NCBI GenBank assembly: GCA_021018815.1
Contig: JAITYX010000007.1
Coordinates: forward strand, 124,001-188,000
Length of the DNA: 64,000 bases
Reading direction: 5' to 3'
Source: Talinum fruticosum
Lineage: Eukaryota; Streptophyta; Magnoliopsida; Caryophyllales; Talinaceae
In this document: positions 22,618 through 35,406 of the stretch, piece after piece
Position numbering within the stretch: the first letter of the stretch is position 1
Layout: every line of letters starts with the position of its first letter
Notes under the pieces: generated by a model
Told to the model about the DNA's origin: nothing
Databases searched by the model: none
The model's input: the letters and a program-made list of their open reading frames with translations, nothing else
Program-made: the position numbers and the translations under genes

Positions 22618-24435
22618 AAAATCTAGATTTAAATAGAGATTCAAAGAAACCAGTATTCCTTAATGATATTTCATCTCCTCTTATTAAATTTAATAAAAAT
22701 AAAAATTTAGAAATTTCGGACAGCCCATTAATTAAAAGAATTGATGAAAAACTCAAACAAGCGACCAGTTCAAGTAACACTCTTAATGTTTTAGATATCT
22801 CTCAAGAAGATCAAGATGTAACTAGTATTAATAAAATCTTTAATAAAAAGAAATTCCTTATTACTCTAGAAGTGCCCCTCCGGATCTTCAACTTGAATCA
22901 ATAAAATCAATAGTTACGTAAGCCTTTGATGGTGGCTCTATCTATGAATGGAATTTAGATGGAAAATCCGAGCATGAGGCTTTAATCATTCTCCATAGGA
23001 TGATGATGACATATGCTGCCTATACGTCCAAAGGTGCTCCAGAGACTCAAGCCTTTGATTTACTAATTTCGGGTTTCACCGGGTCTCTAAAGTCTTGGTG
23101 GGAAAATTACGTGACAGGACGAAGAACGTCTAAGTATTAAAAATCATAAAGAAGTCTGTGTACACTTTAGTACACACAGTAGTTGTCAATCTTTTAGGTA
23201 CTCCAAAAGACATGTTAAGCGGTCAAGAAATTTTATTGACTAATTTAAGATGTCCTACTCTAGAAGATTACAATTGGTATAAAGACACATATTTTACATA
23301 CTTATTAAAAAGACAAGATTGTAGACAACCTTATTGGAAAGAAAAATTCATATAAGGATTACCAAATTTATTTTCTCAAAGAATATTTAATAAATTAAAA
23401 GAAGTTACAGGACAAGATCCGATTCCATATGATCAAATTACATTCGGTCAATTATTAGGATTTATTAAAAAGAAGGTATTTCATTATGTAATGAATTAAA
23501 ATTACAAGCAAGATATTCAACAGAAAAAGCAGCTACAAGAAAAGAGTTAGGTTCCTTTTTGTGAAGCCTTTTGTCTTCCGAAAGTAGAAGCTCCTTTTGT
23601 TCAAAAACGTAGAACAAATCAAATTAATAAAAGGAAACAATTCAATCATAATAATAAAACAAATACTCCTAATCCTATTCCTAGGAAAAATACCCCAAAA
23701 AGGAAAACTACTAATAAAACTACCTGTTTCAAATATGAAAAAACAGGACATTATGCAAAAAATTGCAAAGTTAAAGAAAAATTAAATGAAATCTGTGGCG
23801 ATGATCAAGAAATTAAAGAGAAAATTATTTCTTTATTTGAACTCAAAGATACTCCAGTTAATTCTGATAATTCATCTTTTGATTCTGAATATAATAATCT
23901 TTATGAATTAGAAAGTAATTCAAGTAATTATTCATCAGGGAATGAGTCTTCAAGAATTTGTTACAAATGTATTAATATGATTAATACTACTAAAAATGAA
24001 AAAGAATTTTTATTAGACTTAATTGAACAAATTCAAGATCCTGAATTAAGAAAACAATATTTAGAAAAACTCAAAGGTATTCTAATAAAGGAAGATTTAT
24101 TAAAAATGACTCCTCCTAATTTTAGTATTAATAAAATATTTGAAAAGTATGATACTCCAAATATTTTAAAAGTAGTCAATATTCAAGATTTAAAAATAGA
24201 AATCAATAATCTAAAAGAACAAATAAAAGAAATTAATCAAAATTTATGTTCTCTTCATACTAAAGACTTAGAATTAGAAACAAGATTATCATTAATTGAA
24301 AATAAATCAAGTACTTCAAATAACGATGAAAGCACTTCAAATAGTAATGATGATACCCCGGTTCCTCTAATCAACAATTTATTTCTACTATTAATCACGT
24401 TAAATATCAAAAGTGGTATATTTATATTACCCTAA
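22618..24435 (+). pseudogene. Capsid/Gag-like protein with zinc knuckle
   Basis: Domain order: an acidic/Lys-rich lead (22.6-22.9 kb); a Gag-like helical region (GGSIYEWNLDGKSEHEAL, 22.93 kb; FTGSLKSWWENYV, 23.08 kb); a capsid block with PYWKEKF at 23.33 kb, a stop, LPNLFSQRIFNKLKE, then RKELGSFCEAF near 23.55 kb in another frame; a Lys/Asn-rich tail; a CCHC knuckle at 23,725-23,766 whose second Cys is Tyr (CFKYEKTGHYAKNC); and a coiled-coil-like acidic segment ending at 24,435 (LKIEINNLKEQIKEINQNL). At least three frame breaks. The pattern is that of caulimovirid coat protein rather than a standard copia or gypsy Gag. Confidence 0.7.
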
Positions 24436-24436
24436 A

Positions 24437-24760
24437 GATTAATAATGACTATGAATTCAACACAATTACTCTACTAGATAGTGGTGTAGATCAAAATTGT
24501 ATTAAAGAAGGTTTAATTCCATCAATATATTATGAAAAAACTAAAGAAAAACTCCATAGTGCTAATGGAATGGCACTACAAATTCAATATAAATTATCAA
24601 ATGTTTATGTACTGTAATCAAGGTTATTATTTCAAGAACACCTTTGTCCTAGTCAGGGATATAGGTCAAGAAGTTATTTTGGGCACCCCTTTTATTACTC
24701 AAATTTATCCTTTTAAAGTTGATCAATTTGGTATTCATACACAAATTCATGAAACAAATA
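24437..24760 (+). pseudogene. Retroviral-type aspartic protease
   Basis: The active-site motif LLDSG is at 24,471-24,485 (DSG at 24,477-24,485), followed in a shifted frame by QEVILGTPFITQIYPF near 24,690, the C-terminal ILGTPF-type motif of caulimovirid and retroviral proteases. A TAA near 24,616 interrupts one frame. In the intact ancestor it would process the capsid polyprotein. An RT domain would normally follow directly; none is seen. Confidence 0.7.
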
Positions 24761-26020
24761 TTTCTTTCAAATTTATATCATCAATGCTTTCAAAAGATCT
24801 ATCTTTTAAAAAGCATCCTTTCGTTAATATAATTTTTAACAAAGATTTCTTCTTTACAGACTCTCAATATGGATCAAGAAAAGAAAGAAAGAAATATTCA
24901 AACTCCACAGACATTATGCTTGTAAGAACGATTACTCCGATCAATCCTCAATACTCCATTCCCATATCCAACCCATTTCAAGCCTTACCTAGTCAAGAAT
25001 TTCCTCCCTTAACCTATGCTCAAGCCTCTACCAAATTCCAAAAACCTACAATATTGAGTCCCTCATCCGATTCCAAATATTTTACCAAACCTACTAAAGA
25101 ACATGTTGTGCTGTACTAAATATAGAACTCCTCAAACTCTCCAGACAACTCAATGAATTTGTCATGACTGTTTTTCCTCCAAAAATTTACTTTATTAATG
25201 CTAACCCTCAAAAAACCATAACTTTTTATGAGTTTATTCTGGTAGATTCAAAATCCATCGAAATTCAACATATTCCAAACCGCACTCACCCCAATCAAAT
25301 CGCCTACTCCAAAGTAAGAATTCTTAAAGTTCTTAATGGAAAAGATTTTTCCAACAAATATTCAATCAAGTCATTTTCTCAACCATTCAATCCACCAAGC
25401 TATAATTCTATAGACTATGAAAATGCTTGGTACTATACTTTTCTATATAGACCATTCAACCATTCATGGTTCATTGTCTTTCACACTAGAACCGTGATTC
25501 AATTCCCTATCCGGTTTTACGAATGGTGGATGATCCTTGGATCTACACAAGACATATGGCCGGAAGAGATCAAAAAACATTACAACGAGTTACTCAAGTG
25601 CTTCAACTATTAGTCCGGACCTAAAGGAAATTACATTCCATAAAAAGTATGGAATTCCTTGGATTTTATGTTGGTCATTCTCAATCACTCAACATTATAA
25701 GCCTCCGAGCACCATATTCATTAGTCCCGGACTACAAGATCAAATGGTGGGACAAATTCAATGTTCAAGCTGCCTTGGGACTTAAGTCGAGCCCACCAAC
25801 TCAACAGGCCCCTCTACTCCAAAAAAGGAAGAGAAAAATTCCAAAGGTAAAGAAAAGGTTCAAGATGAAGAAATTGAACTACTCAAGCAAGAGATCAAGC
25901 TCCTCAAGAAACGAGCACCAATTACTACTCAAAGCAAGCACTAATTCATCCGATTCATCACTTCAATCGGACTATGATCCTTTTGATGGGCAGTGCGCCC
26001 AGGATCCATATGATATTTAA
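24760..26020 (+). pseudogene. Unassigned C-terminal region of the element's polyprotein
   Basis: This is the region where RT/RNase H would be expected. One open stretch (to 25,117) is Pro/Ser-rich (FQALPSQEFPPLTYAQAS). A second, 25,164-25,613, has an aromatic-rich block with NPPSYNSIDYENAWYY, NHSWFIVFHTR and RFYEWWMI. A third, 25,649-26,018, is basic and ends DPYDI. None has RT boxes or RNase H acidic residues. I have seen similar W/F-rich tails in plant proteins that join MP, zinc-knuckle and protease domains, but I know no function. It could be a packaging or host-interaction domain. Confidence 0.5.
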
Positions 26021-26126
26021 CCCAAAAAGGGTATTCAAAAAAAAAAAAAACCTTCTAACGTTTTTTATGCAGCTTTTACAAGTTTTTGCTTCGGTGAAAT
26101 TTCTTGTTCCACCTCTCCAAATCCCC

Positions 26127-26136
26127 GGGAAGGAAG
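26127..26136 (+). other. Possible polypurine tract before the right repeat
   Basis: GGGAAGGAAG is followed at once by TGGACATTTC. In an LTR reading, TG at 26,137 would be the start of the right LTR and this tract its plus-strand primer. The left copy lacks the corresponding first 110 bp, so the boundary cannot be verified from the pair. Confidence 0.4.
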
Positions 26137-28060
<1,924 letters not shown>

Positions 28061-28429
28061 GCTTTTGTTCAATTCAATAGTTGATGAAAATTATCTCATA
28101 TTATCAGTGAACATTTGTAAGTCATAGACTAATATTATTATGATAACAGTTATACATATTTATTTTGTTGACCTGCAATATTCACAAAAAATAAAAAATT
28201 TAAAAAAAAAAAGAAAAGAAGAAAAAATACGTACCATTAAAGTCAATCTCATATGTATACCATGAATCTATATTGTAATATGGACCTAGGTCTATCATAT
28301 AAAAATTATGAAGTAAACTTATCGATAAAGGGGTTTCATTTGAATTAATTTTATGTCTATAAAATATTTAATCTAGTCTTGTGCAATTTTCACCTTGAGT
28401 AATACTCAAATGTATTAACTAAAAAAACT

Positions 28430-28600
28430 ATTGACATATATCTTCTTTTAATTAATTGAAAATCATTTTATTGACCTTGATCTAAAATAATTTTTACCTT
28501 AATTGACATTTGCCAAATATAATTAAAGGATGCTATTTTTGATTAAAGATGACAATTGAGGTGCTGAAAGACTATAATGCCCTTAATATGTTAACTTTCT
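28430..28600 (+). repeat. Left arm of a ~150-bp inverted repeat
   Basis: The sequence from TTTTAATTAATTGAAAATC to ATAATGCCCTTAAT is matched in reverse complement by about 30,150 down to 29,425, once the hAT MITE at 29,458-30,037 is removed. Identity is roughly 85% by eye. Together the arms bracket the ATAD3-like exon. Confidence 0.65.
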
Positions 28601-28989
28601 CTTTTATCCTGAAATTCCTTTTCTTATCTCATCTTCTTCTTTGTCTCTTCTTTTCTTCTGTTGTTTGTCTTCTTCTTCTTTTTCTTCTCTCTTCCATTAA
28701 TTTTGTTTGATTTAAATCGAAAAATAGAGCCTTTATTATAAAGCCTCAGGGACCCATCTCTGATCTTCTTCTTTTTCTTCCTGTCTTGTCTCTTCTCTTT
28801 TCTTCTGCTAGAGGACCCAACTTAAAAAAGGAGGATATAACATCAAATGAATTTCTAAACATCAAACACGCAAATTCAGTAGCTAAAAATCGAAATTGAA
28901 TCAATGAAACCCTAAATTCACTGCCAACCAAACAACTCCAACGATCACAAATATATAAAAGAAATAGAACAAAGAGAGAGAAGGGATAC

Positions 28990-29299
28990 CTTCTTAGGTT
29001 GACCAGAGCTGCTAATCTCTCTCAAAGCTTTTACACCTCTCTCCAACGCCTCGGAATCAAATCCAGCCGAAGTAGTTATAGGGTAATCATTTTTCAGCTT
29101 CGCGCTGCTCGGGCTCGGGCGGTGGGGCTCCCCTTGGCGGTGCTTTGGGTACCCCTAGCGACGGGGCATTTCCGTACGGTGGACTAGTGGAAGACGACAC
29201 GAAGTTAAAGCGGCCATCAACATACGCATGCTCAACCCCTATTGTAGCGAGCAACAAAGGCCGACATAAGCCCCGTTGCGCGCAAGCCTTGGCAGCCAT
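28990..29299 (-). pseudogene. First-exon fragment of an ATAD3-like AAA ATPase gene
   Basis: The ATG complement ends at 29,299. The product begins MAAKACAQRG, then AYVDGRFNF, and a Pro-rich stretch; after a one-base frame shift near 29,090 it reads TTSAGFDSEALERGVKALRE, the conserved N-terminal block of plant ATAD3 proteins (mitochondrial/nucleoid membrane AAA ATPases). The exon ends at 28,990 with a canonical GT donor (GTATCC) and some intron sequence follows, but no second exon is found before LINE sequence at 28,060. Only exon 1 and part of intron 1 are present, between inverted-repeat arms. It is best read as a captured gene fragment. Confidence 0.7.
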
Positions 29300-29424
29300 T
29301 GTTGCTTCCTTACACCAAGCTCCTCGAGTTTGAAAGTTTCAATTCAAGAGTAACAATGGATTGAATCGATGAGAGAGAGAATATGTTTGGTGGAATTCAA
29401 TGGCGAATTCAATGGACTTTAAAT

Positions 29425-30150
29425 TAAGGGCATTATACTCGTTCAACACCTCAACCATATACCCGGCAATCGGGTCATTCGGTTCGGGTTAGTTCGGTTC
29501 GGGTTAACTTCGGGTCGATCTTGTTCGGGTCCGGTTCGGTTTCGGGTTCGGTCAACTTCGGTTCGGGTAAACTTCGGGTCGATCTTGTTCGGGTTCGTTC
29601 GGTTTCGGTTCGGGTCAACATCGGTTCGGTTCAACTTCGAGTCAATCTCGTTCGGGTTCGATTCGGGTTAATTTCGGATATAGTCGTAATCGGGTCACTT
29701 TTTGGGTCAAAATCGATTCAAAATTGTACCACTATAGGCACAAAAGTCCATCCCGAGAGACCCAACAAAAAAATGTGAGTTGGGTCACTTTTATTGGGGT
29801 TAAATAGATTCGGATCCGATTCGGTTCGGGTCATTTTGGGTTCGGTTCGGTTTCGGTTCGGGTCATTTTGCATTCGGGTCGGTTTCGGTTCGGGTCATTT
29901 CGGGTCGGTTCGGTTCGGGTCGGTTCATTTCGGTTTTCGGGTCAAAATCGGTTCAAGCTGTTTCGGATGTCGGTTCGGTTTGGGTTTCGGGTCGTTCGGG
30001 TTGACCCGTTCGGTTCGAGTCGGTTTTGCCGAGTCTACTCAACCATCACCTTTAATTAAAAATATCCTTTAATTATATTTAACAAATGTCAATTAAGATA
30101 AAAATTATTTTGAATAGGTCAAAGTTAATAAAATGATTTCCAATTAACTG
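29425..30150 (-). repeat. Right arm of the inverted repeat, split by a hAT MITE
   Basis: 29,425-29,457 and 30,046-30,150 together are the reverse complement of 28,430-28,600 (for example TAAAGGGCATTATA... and AATGTCAATTAAGATAAAAA). The 580-bp MITE lies between, flanked by CTCAACCA duplicates. Confidence 0.62.
29458..30037. mobile_element. hAT-type MITE (copy 1), TTCGG-rich
   Basis: A 580-bp element with imperfect terminal inverted repeats (TATACCCGGCAA... and ...TTTTGCCGAGTCTA) and a perfect 8-bp target duplication CTCAACCA at 29,450-29,457 and 30,038-30,045, which is the hAT signature. The interior is almost entirely degenerate GGTTCGGGT repeats on both sides of a short unique core (AATCGATTCAAAATTG). 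No transposase. Confidence 0.82.
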
Positions 30151-30347
30151 AAATAGTTAATGAAATGTTAGTTATGCTATACTCTTATCTATGAAATATA
30201 ACGACTCGTTAATTAATTTCTAAATGATGTCATATTTGAACAGTCTAATGTATCACTCTACATTTCTACACATTCCCTTCGTCATAATTCGAGTTTGAAT
30301 TGGTTTGATTTTGGGTTAATCCAGCATATTGTCATCTTTACAGACAT

Positions 30348-30960
30348 TATACCCGGCAATCGAGTCATTCGGTTCGGGTTCCGTTCGGGTTAGTTCGGTT
30401 CGGATGAACTTTAGGTCAATTTTGTTCGGGTCCGGTTCGGTTTCGGGTTCGGGTCAACTTCGGGTGAATCTCATTTGGGTTCGTTCGGTTTCGGTTCGGA
30501 TCAACTTCGGTTCGGTTCAACTTCGGGTCAATTTCATTCAGGTCGGGTTCATGTTCGATTCGGGTTAATTTCGGATCGGGTCAACTTCGGGTCGTAATGG
30601 GGTCACTTTTTGGGTCAAAATCGATTCAAAATTGTATCCACTAAAAAAATTGTACCACTATAGGCACAAAAGTCCATCCTAAGAGACCAAAAAAATAAAA
30701 TGAATTGGGTCACTTTTATTCGGGTTAAATCGGTTCGGGTCATTTTGATTTCGGTTTGTAATCGAGTCAATCATATTTCGGGTCGGTTTGGTTTCGGTTC
30801 GGGTTGGAATCGGGTTCATTAGATTTCGAGTTGGTTCGGTTCGGGTCGATTCATTTCGACTTTTGGGTTAAAATCGGTTCAACTATTTCGGATACTGGTT
30901 TGATTTTGATTTCGGTCTTTTGGGTTGGCCGTTTGATTCGAGTCGGTTTGCTAAGTCCAT
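30348..30960. mobile_element. hAT-type MITE (copy 2), same family
   Basis: About 613 bp, aligned end to end with copy 1 in the same orientation, including the TATACCCGGCAATCG start and the CACTATAGGCACAAAAGTCC core. The target duplication is not clean (ACAGACAT against ACAGGATA). It lies about 190 bp upstream of the ATG at 31,155, so it may be part of that gene's promoter region. Confidence 0.68.
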
Positions 30961-31154
30961 ACAGGATAAGGGAGGAGAGAGAGAGACGTGGACTTTAATA
31001 TTTAGAGAGCTCACATATCTGACCAATTATCCCAATCAGCCTATCCTATTCACGACCTCAAGCTCTGTCTCATCACATAAACCCCTCCCCCCCAAAAAAA
31101 AAAATTAAATAAATAAAACCATTTATTGCTCTCTGAGAAGCTTCAAGAGCTCAA

Positions 31155-32878
31155 ATGGCTTCAGCAACTGCAACACAAGTAATTCTCCAACCACGAACAC
31201 AGCTTATCTCAGCTAAGCCTCGGCCATTCATCCACACAACTGCCTTCAATCGCAATCATCTTTATCATAATCAGTTGCCAAGACCGAGACTCTCTTCGTC
31301 AGTCTCCGGCCACCGGAATTTCCCAGTTCTGGTCAAAGCATCACCTGGAAAAGACGGCGTCGTTTCATCGACTGATAATGAGGAGGGAATATCCCTTGGG
31401 ACCATGAGGTTGTCTCGTGACATTAACATTCCCAGATTTGAGACTTTGCTCTTTCAGGTTCTTTTGATTTACTTTCATTTTTATCTGTTTTGAGATTCTG
31501 GTTTTTTTCTTTTCTTTTCTATTTTTTTAAATTATGATGTTTATTTTTAGGTAATTTTTTATGATAATTAATTAAGATAATTTTTTGGGTAACAGTGGGC
31601 AAATAGTTTGAATCAAGGAGCTCAGCTGCCCCTTCCTTGTCCAATGAAGGTCAGTTGATTTTACTTTTCGGTTGGCATTGCAACCTGATTTGTCCAATGC
31701 TAACTTGATAATCTGATTTGTGGTAAGTCTTCAAATTTTACTTAAGTCTGAAATAGAGTGGTTCAATTTCAACCTGATTCAAAATAATTTGTCCAATATG
31801 TTGTTGGTCTAATATGATAGTAAGTTCGATAAGGAAAAAAGATATGATACGAAAAATTCAATGGGTAAATAACCCGAAAAAAAAAGGATTATGACATGCA
31901 TGATGATTGTTGTATAAATAAATTTTAACTGTCAATAATCTAAATTAACATGGACTCCAACTTCTCCTATACTCATTTAACCCTAGACCCTAGTATATTT
32001 GATCCATTTCGACCTCAAATGGATACAACTTAAGACCTTATTTTTTTTAACTTTAGTTTATAATTTTATAGTTACTTACCGTTCTTTACAATTTCTCATA
32101 TCATTTCCAATTGTTTATAACTTCTTATAATTTTTCATAACTAAGCTTATAATTATCTTACAACTTTTTACACTCTTATAGTTTAGAGTGTTGAGCTTTA
32201 TAGCCTCTTATTGCTAAAAAGAAGAGGGCCTAAAACCTTTGTCATGTGATTAAAACAACCCTTTTATCATGTCTTTAATAAAAATAAAAACTTTATGTCT
32301 TTATTGAATCAAAAATTTTTTAAAAAATGTTCTACGTGCATTAATGGCACAAAATTGGCGGAATTGGATAGTGTAAGTTTCACTATATTATCTAAAATTT
32401 CTTTGATTCACAAGGTAACGTTTGTAATTCGCCTTTCACTGAGGTGTTCGATTGAACGTTTTTTGGGGAAAATTTATTGGTATAGTCCAGAAATCCTACC
32501 AATTCAACAACTGATAATTAATTATAACTATACAAAATTTTGACCATCTCATATGTTAATTTAGGTTTGTTTTAATTAAAATCCAAATGATCACAAAGGG
32601 TATGAAGGGATTTGAACAACTTGATTCTGGATATGAAACAGGTGGACAAAATTGAAGGAGGGGTTAGGCTAGGGTTTGTGTCAATAGAGGATGGGAAGGC
32701 TAATGTGGAAGTATACATAGATTGCATTGTGTTTCCAGGAAGCAAAGATTCAGAAGGACACATGTTCAGGGCAATCAGAAAGGGAGTACTAAAAGACAGG
32801 GTGCCTCCTGGTGAACCCAGAATCATGAAGAGCCTTCTTGCTGCCCTTAAAACTTCTGCTGAATTAGCCAGAACCTGA
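31155..32878 (+). CDS. Three-exon gene for a conserved predicted plastid protein
   Basis: Exons: 31,155-31,457, 31,596-31,649 and 32,642-32,878, all with GT-AG introns in phase 0, giving 197 residues and a TGA stop. Residues 1-65 are rich in Ser, Thr, Arg and Pro with few acids, as in a chloroplast transit peptide. The mature part begins near GTMRLSRDINIPRFETLLFQ; exon 2 encodes WANSLNQGAQLPLPCPMK; exon 3 starts VDKIEGGVRLGFVSIEDG and ends in SLLAALKTSAELART. I recall this as a small plant-conserved family of unknown function (possibly DUF7148); that name is from memory. The gene is intact and host-like in composition. Confidence 0.85.
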
Positions 32879-34337
32879 AATACCAGAGGGCGTTTCTGTG
32901 CAGTGTAGTTAATTGCTCGTGTCTTTCAGAAAGCATCAGAACAGTTGATTGGTTAGCGAACGGAAGAGATTTGATTTGTCAGTATGAAGCAGTCTTTTAT
33001 GTTCTGTATGACCCACATTTCACGGAGCACTTGTATAAGTAAAGTCACCTACAATATGCGTATTAAGACGCCTAAGAAAAGGAATAGATTGATACATAGT
33101 GTTGTTTTGCATCAAGCCGATAGCGAAAAAAGTATTCTTCTGAATTTGTTTTAACATGGTGAAATATGTATATAAACAAAAGTTAATGATTGCAACTGTT
33201 TCTTCTATTAAGGTCTAAATCAATTCCCTTATTTTGATCTAAACCAAGTTCCTGAATTGTTAAAAATGGTTTTTCCATATTAGATTAATCTCAGTACAGG
33301 TTGAACCAGTTTATGTCCTAGTTTGCTGGAATTAATTTGGGTATTGTAATATTCTTGGAGCTGCTTTGATCATCTCTTAAAGGAGTCTCATCCGCCACCA
33401 TCATCACCTGAATGCCTAGTGCTGTTGAATGGCATTGGTGACGGCGAATTAGGGCTGTTGGATTTGTCGTAGGGCGTCTCTCTTTCCCCTTCGGTACTCT
33501 TAGGGGTGGATTTATGTGAAGTATATTGGGGTCTCGCACATCCATTATTTGGAAAAAAAAATATGTTTATGAATCCATCACAGGGTTTATGAATCCACCA
33601 CAGGGTTTTCTCTTCCTTTTCTAGCATCCTTGCCCTCCTCTTCTATGATCCATTTCTTGGTTGTGTTAATTCTTTGTGTTTTTCATGTCCTCGTTCAACT
33701 CCTCCAATTCATCCACCCTATTCCTGCTATTGTTTGGTTTAGATTGGCAACATTTGTTCAAGATTTATTGTTGATTTTTAAAATGTTACAAACCAATTGC
33801 CCCACATAGACAAATTATAAGAAGACATACTAATTTATAGTTCAAGTAGACTACTCCACTAATTGCGAAATAATTTTAGATTGGAATCTCATCAGAGCTA
33901 TAAAAAAATTTGCATAATGAATCAAGAATCAAGCTCAGGATTAGGAATTCCAAAGAATTTGTCAAGAGATATATTTGATGAGAGGCTTCTGTTCACAATA
34001 AAGATTTGTATGAAGACATTCCAAAATTTTATGCGTTTAAATAAAATTTCAAAAAAACAATTTATCTATGAAGAACAGCATCCTAATTTCCCATCTCCCC
34101 CTCCCAGAAAAAACCTTTTCTATGAAAAACAGCATCCTAACTTGTAACGCTAGTTTTCAATTAGATCCCCGGAAACATATATAAGCTCTTGTTGACTCCA
34201 GTAAACATTTTGGCTTTCCTCAGTTCCGGGGTAAAATCACCCCGGCCAAAAAAAGAGAACGAAAAACCCAAAGAGAGCCCCCCCGCCCCCCAAATTGTTT
34301 CAGAGCATTTTCTTTCCCCTGTTTTCACGAACTCAAA
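32879..34337. other. Intergenic, no gene recognised
   Basis: 3' UTR and AT-rich intergenic DNA. Short ORFs on both strands lack family features. A small direct repeat TTTATGAATCCA(T/C)CACAGGGT occurs twice at about 33,567 and 33,587. Confidence 0.6.
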
Positions 34338-34547
34338 ATGGAGAATGAAAATGGAGGAAGAAAGAATAAGGGAAAAAGAAGCAAGAAAGCCGATGGCGAA
34401 CATGGAGACAAAAGGAAAATGTTCACTGCTGCTATGACTCTTTTGAGTCTAAAGAACATAAAACTCGACGATGAAGCTGCAGCCGAACTCGAAAGCTTAA
34501 AAGGAAAACATTTGGGAGCACCGTACACACCGCCAGCAGAAACATAA
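34338..34547 (+). CDS. Possible 69-codon basic small protein
   Basis: The ATG has a good plant start context (AAAATGG) and the ORF is open to TAA at 34,545. The N-terminal third is very basic (GRKNKGKRSKKADG), like a nuclear or nucleolar signal, followed by MFTAAMTLLSLKNIKLDDEA, a plausible amphipathic helix. It is GC-richer than its surroundings. I do not recognise the family and cannot exclude a first exon or a chance ORF. Confidence 0.3.
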   Translation: MENENGGRKNKGKRSKKADGEHGDKRKMFTAAMTLLSLKNIKLDDEAAAELESLKGKHLGAPYTPPAET

Positions 34548-35181
34548 CATCAAAATCATAATCGAGATGTTCATTATAAGTGGAATTGGGATAGGAGGAA
34601 TCACCACCTACATGAAGATCACATAAGGAAGATGATCATGTTTAAAATTCACATGCATGCTCTTGATTATCAACCCCTTCCTGATCATCTAGTAAACAGG
34701 GGAAAAGGGCATGAAAATGTAGTATCTTTAGTCTTCAAGAAGGCCCTATTTAATCATTTTGCTCAGAGTCTGTTAATGGTGGAAATTAAGGATCAGGAGC
34801 GTGAGTTCGGGTAAGATTTGCAGTTTTTTTTTTTTTTTTGGGTTTCTTTTTCCTACTTTCCCCAACGTTTTAGTAAGCACATATTAGATAACAATAATTT
34901 GGTTTCTTGCTATTCAAGAAGAGCTTAGTTTTGCTGTTTGAATGTAGTAGACGAGGGATTATAGAGGTAAATTTGCAAGTTTTTGTGCTTGAAAGGAGAG
35001 GTATATCCTCAAAATGTAATTTACAGAAACTTATGCTAATGAAGTACTGATTACTAAATCTCGTTAAGTTGTTATTTACTGTAAGATGATTAGAATATCT
35101 CTCTCTTTCCGTTCAAAAGAAAGTGAAGTATGGTTACTATATTTCTATTTAATGAATTTATTTAGTGAAGGATCAACAGAA
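34548..35181. other. Intergenic, no gene recognised
   Basis: AT-rich DNA with a poly(T) tract at about 34,826. The last 20-30 bp contain AT-rich sequence and a CAA motif (GATCAACAG, 35,171-35,179) typical upstream of plant tRNA genes. Confidence 0.5.
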
Positions 35182-35260
35182 GACAGTTTGGCCGAGTGGT
35201 CTTAGGCGCCAGATTTAGGCTCTGGTCCGCAAGGGCGTGGGTTCAAATCCCACAGCTGTC
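35182..35260 (+). tRNA. tRNA-Leu (UAG), nuclear
   Basis: Full cloverleaf: acceptor stem GACAGTT pairs with AGCTGTC (one G-U), D-arm A box TGGCCGAGTGG, anticodon stem CCAGA/TCTGG around loop TTTAGGC giving anticodon TAG, a variable arm as expected for Leu, and the T arm GTGGG TTCAAAT CCCAC. The CCA is not encoded. A TTTT pol III terminator follows at 35,269-35,272. The sequence differs clearly from plastid trnL, so it is a nuclear gene. It lies 147 bp upstream of the hydrolase start codon on the same strand. Confidence 0.97.
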
Positions 35261-35406
35261 TAGATATGTTTTACACTTAGGTTTTTGCCTCCCACCAAAT
35301 AATAGCGTACGACGTCGTTTTCTTCGTGGGCCCTCCACTTTCTTTGCTTCTACTAGCTCGCATTCGGGAGTTTGGCTTACTGGTCAGGAGGGGAGAGAAA
35401 ATCAAA

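Noticed and set aside
20991..26020. Ordinary Ty3/gypsy element
   Set aside because: It carries a 30K movement protein and caulimovirid-like capsid and lacks integrase and RT.
29443..30072. Several ORFs in the TTCGG-rich region
   Set aside because: Artefacts of a repeat that lacks stop codons in some frames; the interval is explained by a hAT MITE with a perfect target duplication.
35182..35260. Possible plastid-derived tRNA-Leu
   Set aside because: The sequence fits the nuclear tRNA-Leu(UAG), not plastid trnL, and has pol III flanking signals.
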